A DNA stretch of 64,000 bases, taken from NCBI GenBank assembly GCA_025084515.1, contig JAJAGP010001492.1, forward strand, positions 1-64,000, read 5' to 3'. The stretch comes from Ancistrus triradiatus. Lineage: Eukaryota > Chordata > Actinopteri > Siluriformes > Loricariidae. The number at the start of each line of letters is the position of its first letter. Position 1 is the first letter of the stretch. Under the pieces are notes generated by a model. The model did no database searches. It saw only the letters and a list, made by a program, of their open reading frames with translations, and had not been told where the DNA came from. Positions 59,901-64,000 of this stretch are shown piece by piece. The translations under genes and the position numbers were made by a program.

Positions 59901-62900
59901 ACACATGACCCAATCAGAAGGCGCTGCCAGGACTCAGGCAATTGCGTTGGTGCTCAAACACTCAGAGAGGATTTTATTGGTAAAACATGTTTAAATATTT
60001 AACAGCTCAGTTTTTAGCAGCAGCAGCGAAACATGACAATCAGAATGTTGGCCAATCTGAGCAATTATCTGATGAATAATTCTTATTTTTCTACTTATTA
60101 TTTTTACATGAACCTCTTTCACATTTGCTTTATCTCCTGCCCCTGTTTATTAGTCCTTCAAACAAAATGTTCTTCACAATATTTTTTGTGTAAATATTAA
60201 TGTAGACAAAACATAATACTAAAAATCGTTAACACATAGTGTTTTACATGATGTAACCTCAGTATTTGACTTGACATGATGTCAGTCTGACCCTGCCCTC
60301 TGTCTCCCTAATACAGATGGGTGTGGAAAGACTCCTGGGTGACTGTGGAATGTGTTTGTCAAGAAGGCCTTGGTTAAAGTTTTTCTTTCTTACTGAAACC
60401 AGTTGGACTGTAGCCATATTACCAATCCTACTGTTATTACATTAAATAGTTTTCTCTGACTGATTCATCTACAAGCTATGCATTTTGTTTTTGGGAAACA
60501 TGGGCTGTACTATTTGCATATAATAAATACAAATATGTTGGCCAGATACGCCAGTTGTTCTTAAGCAGACAGAAAAGAGTGTTTGCTCTTCACACCCTAG
60601 GAGTTAATACAGAGCTTTGTAGTTTTCCTTATCTACAGTCTGCTTTGTAAAACCACAATCTCATTGTTTCAAAAATAAGCCTACTATCCTTCCCTCCTCC
60701 TCCTCCTCCTCCTCCCCCTCTCTGTCCCCACCCCTCCTGTGATGCACTATATAGTTAGAAAAGGGCCTCTGGAATGTGTCAACAGCTGATGCGTTCTTTG
60801 CCTCTTGTTTCTTGGTGGTTATGAAATGCGAATATTAAGAAGCAGGAACAGTTTGGAGTGATATTTGAATTATAACACTGAGGCATCATGGTGTTCTTAA
60901 GGTAAGATCAGGTTTCTGGATTTAATTTTTCGTGATTCGTCATGAAAAGAATCATGGGATTTGTTTTAAATGGATAACTTTGTATGTTCAAGCCATGCGT
61001 ACAGGGGGCTGACGAACTGTGGTACATTTGCATTCAGGAATTTGACAGACAGTCTTATCCAGGTTGACTTAGAAATTGAGAAATGCTGAATGCATCCATG
61101 TGTTTTTGTGTACAGGATCATCAGGGGATCTTAGGTATAAATATATATATAAAACTAAAATAGCTCTTAAACAAGAACTATAGAAACTTTAATAAATAAC
61201 ATTCAAACTCAGTACTGATGGTACAAGTTATTTATTAGTTTCTTTTTAAATAATTGGTTATTTTGTAAGAAAAAATGCTATACACTGATTAGCAAAATCT
61301 TAAACTAAATAAAATTAACTAACTAAAATAATAAAAACAAAAAAACAATCTTAAATAATGAAAATAAAACATATATTAAAATAAAAATTATAAATAAAAT
61401 AAAAGTACTGGTTGGTAAAATAGGAGATATACATTATATTGGTGCATATCAAGATGCTTTGGAAGCCTATTTTTGTTCGTTATGTGGGGGTTGTTTGATA
61501 ATGTGGAGCGCAACATGCTTACACACAATTTGAACCAGGGACAATACTACTTAATGTACCATATTCCAGTGCCTCTGTATATACACAAATCAGACAAAAG
61601 TAACAAATAACATTGATGATCTTCTTAACAGAGGCTGCCATGTCAAGACCTATACATTCTCTGGTCTAATTAATCCTAACCACAAGACTTGTGGGGAGTT
61701 ATTTAAGCCTGCAGTGTGGCATTGTTCTCTGCTTTGTCTTAGATTAATGTGTAGCCAATATGCAATGCTTTTATCGATATGAACAAGGAAAGAGAAAGTC
61801 AAAAAAGAAGAGAAGACGGAAACAGAAAATTAATGGGTTAAGCGATTGCTAAGTTCAAACTGGAAGAAAGAAAGGTGAGGGCAGAGACTTAGTAAGTTAT
61901 GCTAAGTTAGAGTGGAAGAATGAAAAGTGGGGGAGAGAATTAAGTGATAATTAAAAGTCAATGACACAAAAGGAAAGAAAGGAAAATGAGTGATGCAGTG
62001 AAGACGCTACAGAAGATGTTTAGTTGTTATCTGAAGCAAGTAGAAAAATATATGTTATTCATTGATTTGGGTATTGGAGTTCAGGCACTAGTTTCAGCAT
62101 TAGGTTGTTGGTTTATTTCTTTAAATTCCTATTTTTGAATATAAATATTATTTCATTGCTTGCAGATGCCATTTGAGTTCCTAATTGTTGGTGGATGCCA
62201 TTTTGTCCTCGGCCTGTTGTCTCTTGCCTTTCTTCCCACTCAACACTTTGCATTTGGTCTTTTGTTTGTACCCAGTATGTCTGAGTGGTGGAGTCCAAAC
62301 TCTTTAAAGATTATTTTGTAACGTTTTCCAGCCTGATGAGCATCAAAAACAAATTTCCTTTGACTGTGAGATAGTATATTTCCACAAACGTGTTGTGGAG
62401 TTCAGACTTTGATAGATCCCTGTGTTTTTTAGTATATCTCATTGTCATTCCATTGACTGAAAGCACCTTCAAATTAGCTGTTAATCCTAGAGGTTCATAT
62501 ACTGTTGGTACTCACAGATAATTTTTCTCAATAAATAATTTAATTGGGTTCTGTCTGTCAATTTTTAAGACTTACGTGAAAATTTTTATGTCATATTTAT
62601 ACAGAAATATCATGGAAAATTCCTCCCATAACCAGAAATAAACATTTGTGTGACTTGTATCACAGTAGATTTTCAGTCCATTTGGAACAGTTGGGATAGG
62701 ATTCATTTATTTCATCCATTGAGGAGCCTCGGGTACCAACAACCTGTTGCCAGTTTGTGGTTTGTCCCTCCTCAGACCACTGCCAGTAGGTACTCATCAA
62801 TGATTTCTGGGAGCACCCTCCAAGCCACGTTGTTTAAGTGTTGCTCCGACCTAGATGGAGCATCCTGGTCTTAACGATTAGTCCTAAGTTTAAGTCACTC

Positions 62901-63324
62901 AGCCTCTTTACTCCTGACTCAATCTGTGAAGTTTTGACAAGGTATTCAGGGTGTAAACTTGCACGTTTGTGCCAAAAGCCAAGTTTGGACTGGCAATTTA
63001 GGTCCATTTTTTATGCCTTTTGTCTTGCTTTGCAAAGGCTTTTAACCCTCAGCTCAAGGTCCTGCTGGATAAGAGTGTATGGTAAATGCTATAAACCTAA
63101 TCAATTCACCAGACATCTGTGTTTTAACTTGTTCTCAGGGAGCGGATGTCTGGCCTTGTCTCACACTCTGACCATGAGGTAGCGCAGCGCTTGGCACTGG
63201 GCAGCAACGAAAATGTTGCCAATGACAGCAAGGCAGATCTGCAGGCTGCAAAACTGCTGGCTAAACGTCTCTACAACCTGGACGGCTTCAGAAGGTCTGA
63301 CGTTGCAAAGCATCTTAGCAAAAA
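42858..63324 (+). CDS. psd: PH and SEC7 domain protein 1 (EFA6A), N-terminal part, 3' partial
   Basis: PSD/EFA6A is a plasma-membrane guanine-nucleotide exchange factor for ARF6; its Sec7 domain catalyses exchange and its PH domain holds it at PtdIns(4,5)P2 and actin-rich membrane. Visible exons are 42858-44981, 45123-45234, 46444-46978, 47107-47544 and 63139-63324 (3395 nt), all in matching phase. Family segments appear in order: YSYIEKANIKSV (N-terminal motif), KVARAKWEFLFG, KYSETDLDAVPLRCYRETDI, FERIMESHRAKGTSYSSLDS, FTFDLPTLTPEIQSQICESA, then AQRLALGSNENV and AKRLYNLDGFRRSDVAKHLS, the start of Sec7. These match PSD (EFA6A) better than PSD2 or PSD3 as I remember them. The rest of Sec7, the PH domain and coiled coil lie beyond 64000. 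The start ATG at 42858 follows an in-frame TGA at 42837 and could be replaced by an upstream exon. Confidence 0.9.
45123..45234 (+). CDS. psd: psd exon
   Basis: Acceptor TCAATTTCTAG, donor GTGAGA. Encodes HSSHYEKVARAKWEFLFGKP; the AKWEF(L/F)(F/Y)G block is shared by EFA6 proteins. Phase 0 in, phase 1 out. The frame stays open to 45368 if the donor is not used. Confidence 0.92.
45597..46370. mobile_element. Palindromic non-autonomous DNA element, copy 2
   Basis: Left arm from ACTCACTTCTCACTTTATTA and right arm ending AAAAGTGGCTGGTGAGTGTA. The arms are complementary over most of their length; for example GGATCAGACACAGCAGTGCT on the left pairs with the GTGTCTGATCC region on the right, and both arms carry the TGAGAATGATCCACCACC motif in opposite orientation. 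Lies in the psd intron before the 46444 exon. Confidence 0.88.
46444..46978 (+). CDS. psd: psd exon
   Basis: Acceptor CTTTTTGTTCCAG, donor GTAAGA. Contains KYSETDLDAVPLRCYRETDI and DEVISAEQEEMDSAF, strongly conserved in PSD. Phase 1 in, phase 2 out. Confidence 0.93.
47107..47544 (+). CDS. psd: psd exon
   Basis: Acceptor GTCCTTCTTTAG, donor GTCAGT. Contains FERIMESHRAKGTSYSSLDS and FTFDLPTLTPEIQSQICESA. Phase 2 in and out. Confidence 0.92.
47820..47995 (-). mobile_element. tRNA-derived SINE of a second family, inverted
   Basis: Plus strand carries GACATGCAGACTCCACACAG, GGGATTGAACCGGGGATCTT (inverted B box) and CACTGCACCACTGTGCCGCC. This is the reverse complement of a fish SINE whose head is tRNA-like; the 21143 and 24545 fragments belong to similar elements. 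Confidence 0.8.
48539..49610 (-). mobile_element. Degraded 2187-type Tc1 element with nested repeat
   Basis: Left end CAGTGGTGAAGGTTTGTTAA, then ATTTCTGCATAAATATGACC; transposase text persists in reverse (CTACCACCACCATGTTTCAC at 49341-49360). The right end is lost. The repeat at 48604-48780 has inserted into its left terminal repeat. Confidence 0.8.
48604..48780 (+). repeat. Dispersed repeat, copy 2
   Basis: Starts AAGTCAAGTCAAGTCATATT and contains TATATAGCGCTTTTTACAAT; shares its second half with 7515-7690. Confidence 0.75.
49611..50530. other. psd intron, nothing recognised
   Basis: No exon, SINE boxes or inverted ends are visible. Confidence 0.45.
50535..50940 (-). pseudogene. hAT transposase N-terminal remnant with BED zinc finger
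   Basis: On the minus strand a 91-codon frame contains ARRWFGLEKMDFAQKMAICK, then CxxC (CKLCQKS) and HxxxxH (HHLRTKHH), the layout of a BED zinc finger as found in hAT transposases and ZBED proteins. The sequence continues in another frame (VPYDKKSDTWQAMRYTVTQ) to about 50535. No DDE or dimerisation region follows, so it is a broken transposon piece rather than a gene. Confidence 0.75.
51195..51330 (-). mobile_element. tRNA-derived SINE, diverged inverted copy
   Basis: Plus-strand CAACAGTGGCAGCTTGGCAG and AGTCCAATACCTTAACTGCT are the reverse complement of the 15007-type body and head. Confidence 0.7.
51331..53839. other. psd intron, no gene recognised
   Basis: Frames of up to 136 codons occur here without any family resemblance. 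At 52299-52312 an inverted CCAAT-box sequence (CTGATTGGCTGGGG) lies in a purine-rich stretch (51890-52320), which might mark regulatory sequence; nothing else supports that. Confidence 0.4.
53840..54640 (+). mobile_element. Tigger/pogo-type non-autonomous element, copy A
   Basis: Left end AAGTATCTCGGTACTCGACC, the MGPK start region CCCCATGGGTCCTAAAATGG near 54123, and right end CCAAGGTTCCACTGTA. The bulk of the transposase gene is absent. The internal join is like that of the 55207 copy. Confidence 0.75.
55207..56023 (+). mobile_element. Tigger/pogo-type non-autonomous element, copy B
   Basis: Left end CAGTGGTACCTCGGTTCACA, start region CCCCATGGGTCCCAAAAAGG, right end GAGTACCGAGGTGCCACAG. 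The block AATGCATATAATGCCTTATA is identical in copy A, showing both derive from one deleted master. Confidence 0.78.
56629..58188 (+). mobile_element. Tc1/mariner element (10340 family), full size, broken gene
   Basis: Ends CAGTGGGGCAAAAAAGTATT and AATACTTTTTTGAAACACTG flanked by TA on both sides (56627-56628 approximately, 58189-58190). Plus-strand transposase from about 56992 (ATGGCCAAGACCAAGGC) through TGGTCAGATGAAACCAAAAA (catalytic SDETK) at 57434 and ATGGCAATGATCC near 57680. The frame is broken many times by one- and two-base changes. Confidence 0.9.
58231..59771 (-). mobile_element. Tc1/mariner element of another family, 1541 bp
   Basis: Ends CTGGTCCTTCTCACAAAAAT and ATTTTTTGAGAAGGACCAG flanked by TA (58229-58230, 59772-59773). 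Broken minus-strand transposase: SDESNF (first catalytic aspartate region, about 59060) and VMVWGCHVSCY (about 58930) are recognisable in different frames. It lies only 42 bp after the preceding Tc1 element. Confidence 0.92.
59774..60690. other. psd intron upstream of the candidate internal promoter
   Basis: No repeats with defined ends and no coding exon recognised. Confidence 0.4.
60691..60720. repeat. TCC trinucleotide repeat
   Basis: About eight TCC units in a pyrimidine-rich tract 30 bp before a TATA-like box. Confidence 0.9.
60745..60901 (+). promoter_or_regulatory. psd: Candidate internal psd promoter and alternative first exon
   Basis: A TATA-like CACTATATAG lies at 60745-60754 after a pyrimidine tract, with an E-box CAGCTG at 60783-60788. 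Exon-like sequence follows to ATG 60888-60890 and a donor ATGGTGTTCTTAAG|GTAAGA at 60902. The 14 coding bases leave in phase 2, exactly the phase the 63139 psd exon requires, so splicing gives MVFLRERMSGLVSHSD in frame with Sec7. An N-terminally short PSD form would result. Evidence is sequence pattern only. Confidence 0.5.
60902..62279. other. psd intron, AT-rich, nothing recognised
   Basis: Long A/T-rich stretch (61130-61440). A short SINE-tail-like fragment (TTTGACAGACAGTCTTATCC) lies near 61040. No exon recognised. Confidence 0.4.
62285..62625 (-). mobile_element. 2187-type Tc1 fragment, one end
   Basis: GGAGTCCAAACTCTTTAAAG and CAGCCTGATGAGCATCAAAA match the transposase start region of the 36822 element in the same orientation, followed by the decayed right terminal repeat (GAGGTTCATATACTGTTGGT, CAGAAATATCATGGAAAATT). 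Confidence 0.8.
62650..63100. repeat. DNA-transposon and SINE-tail fragments before the Sec7 exon
   Basis: Contains TGCCAGTTTGTGGTTTGTCC with CCACTGCCAGTAGGTACTCA, text found in dispersed fish DNA elements, and at 63045-63095 a SINE-tail-like CTGGATAAGAGTGTATGGTA. No ends can be defined. Confidence 0.4.
63139..63324 (+). CDS. psd: psd exon (start of Sec7 domain)
   Basis: Acceptor ACTTGTTCTCAG, donor GTGAGG at 63325. Encodes ERMSGLVSHSDHEVAQRLAL, then AAKLLAKRLYNLDGFRRSDV and AKHLSK, the first helices of the EFA6 Sec7 domain. Phase 2 in and out. It follows a 15.6 kb intron. Confidence 0.94.
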
Positions 63325-64000
63325 GTGAGGATGAGCTGCAACTATTTTCTTCTATGTACACTACTGAGTTCTCTTTTTCTTTTTTTGGAAAACTGCTGTG
63401 CATTTTAGAGATGCACCGATATTTTGTCCACTGTCAATAAGACAATGAAATATTTAATTAAAAAATGGTTAATGTCAGGCTGGACCAGAGAGCAGAGAAA
63501 AGCATAGTTCATATCGAGTTCAGAGAGATCATATCTGAAAACATATAGTATAGTATCTGTAGTAAACAGCTTGAAGACAGCCAGAACATAAGCAAAGAAA
63601 TGCATTTGCTAAGCAAACAGGTAGAGACACTTTGCTGATCTCACTCTTGACTCAAGCAATTTTTTGAAACTTTTGAATAAAATTACTATTATTACTCGAA
63701 CAAAACACAAGCCTAAATTTAACTAATTAGTGTGCTGGGAGACAGGGGCTGCTGTATTGACATTTGTATTGAGGTTGGGGTTTCTCCTTGCCACTGTCAC
63801 GCTACACTTGCTCAGTTAGGGCTTTAGGCTTAGATAATAGGAAATTGTAAGGCTGCTTTGAAACAATGCTCCATTGTAAAAAAGTGGTATAGAAATAAAG
63901 TTGACTTTGACTTTGACTATTGGTATTACTTTTTGGGATTTTCAGTAATGACTTGTGTTTCCGAAAGAACTGAGTTTATGTCGTGTTTTCCGTTTTTTTC
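63325..64000. other. psd intron to end of window
   Basis: Contains near 63410 a hAT-end-like GAGATGCACCGATATTTTG and, from 63775 to 63920, an inverted diverged copy of the repeat at 7515 and 48604 (TCCTTGCCACTGTCACGCTA, AACAATGCTCCATTGTAAAA). No further exon seen. Confidence 0.5.

Noticed and set aside
1..64000. An undescribed defence, biosynthetic or regulatory system
   Set aside because: Nothing beyond three known vertebrate genes and transposable elements could be supported on either strand.

Overview
The window is a piece of a ray-finned fish nuclear genome, AT-rich and densely filled with DNA transposons and tRNA-derived SINEs. Vertebrate gene families with short exons and GT/AG introns, many Tc1/mariner, hAT and pogo/Tigger-type elements, and SINEs of a type common in ostariophysan fishes point to a teleost, plausibly a catfish relative; the species call is an inference. 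There are no operons, phage, CRISPR or other prokaryotic features.

Three protein-coding genes are supported exon by exon with matching splice phases. (1) rufy2, plus strand, 3640-22262: the second half of the RUN domain, the coiled coils and a C-terminal FYVE zinc finger; the N-terminal exons lie upstream of the window. Its last exon carries about 28 surplus bases and is broken as assembled. (2) hnrnph3, minus strand, 32294 down to 23995: nine coding exons that sum to exactly 396 codons including the stop, with three quasi-RRMs and glycine-rich linkers. rufy2 and hnrnph3 are tail to tail, as RUFY2 and HNRNPH3 are on human 10q21. (3) psd (EFA6A, an ARF6 exchange factor), plus strand, 42858-63324 and continuing beyond the window: a 708-codon N-terminal exon, three further pre-Sec7 exons, a 15.6 kb intron, then the exon that begins the Sec7 domain. 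The three genes are not known to act together: RUFY2 is an endosomal/Golgi effector, HNRNPH3 a nuclear splicing factor, PSD a plasma-membrane GEF.

Layout: 1-3639 rufy2 intron with a 1 kb deleted Tc1 element; 3640-22262 rufy2, with its largest intron (8.1-15.7 kb) holding an indel-riddled Tc1 copy nested in an inverted repeat; 22263-23994 tail-to-tail spacer; 23995-33.8 kb hnrnph3 with a Tc1 relic in its last intron; 33.8-41 kb between the divergent hnrnph3 and psd genes, with a nearly full-length Tc1 (36822-38415), a hAT-like element and a clean 323 bp hAT MITE; 41.0-41.7 kb a CpG-bearing stretch with NRF1-like sites, a candidate psd promoter; 42.7-47.5 kb the psd N-terminal exons, interleaved with two copies of one palindromic element; 47.5-63.1 kb the giant psd intron with two Tigger-type elements, two adjacent full-size Tc1 elements, a BED-finger hAT remnant, and a TATA-containing candidate alternative first exon near 60.75-60.90 kb whose splice phase fits the Sec7 exon.

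I found no undescribed biological system. The most useful leads are the candidate internal psd promoter, the retained first qRRM and shortened tail of hnrnph3, the unusually long psd N-terminus, and clustered indels suggesting local consensus errors.
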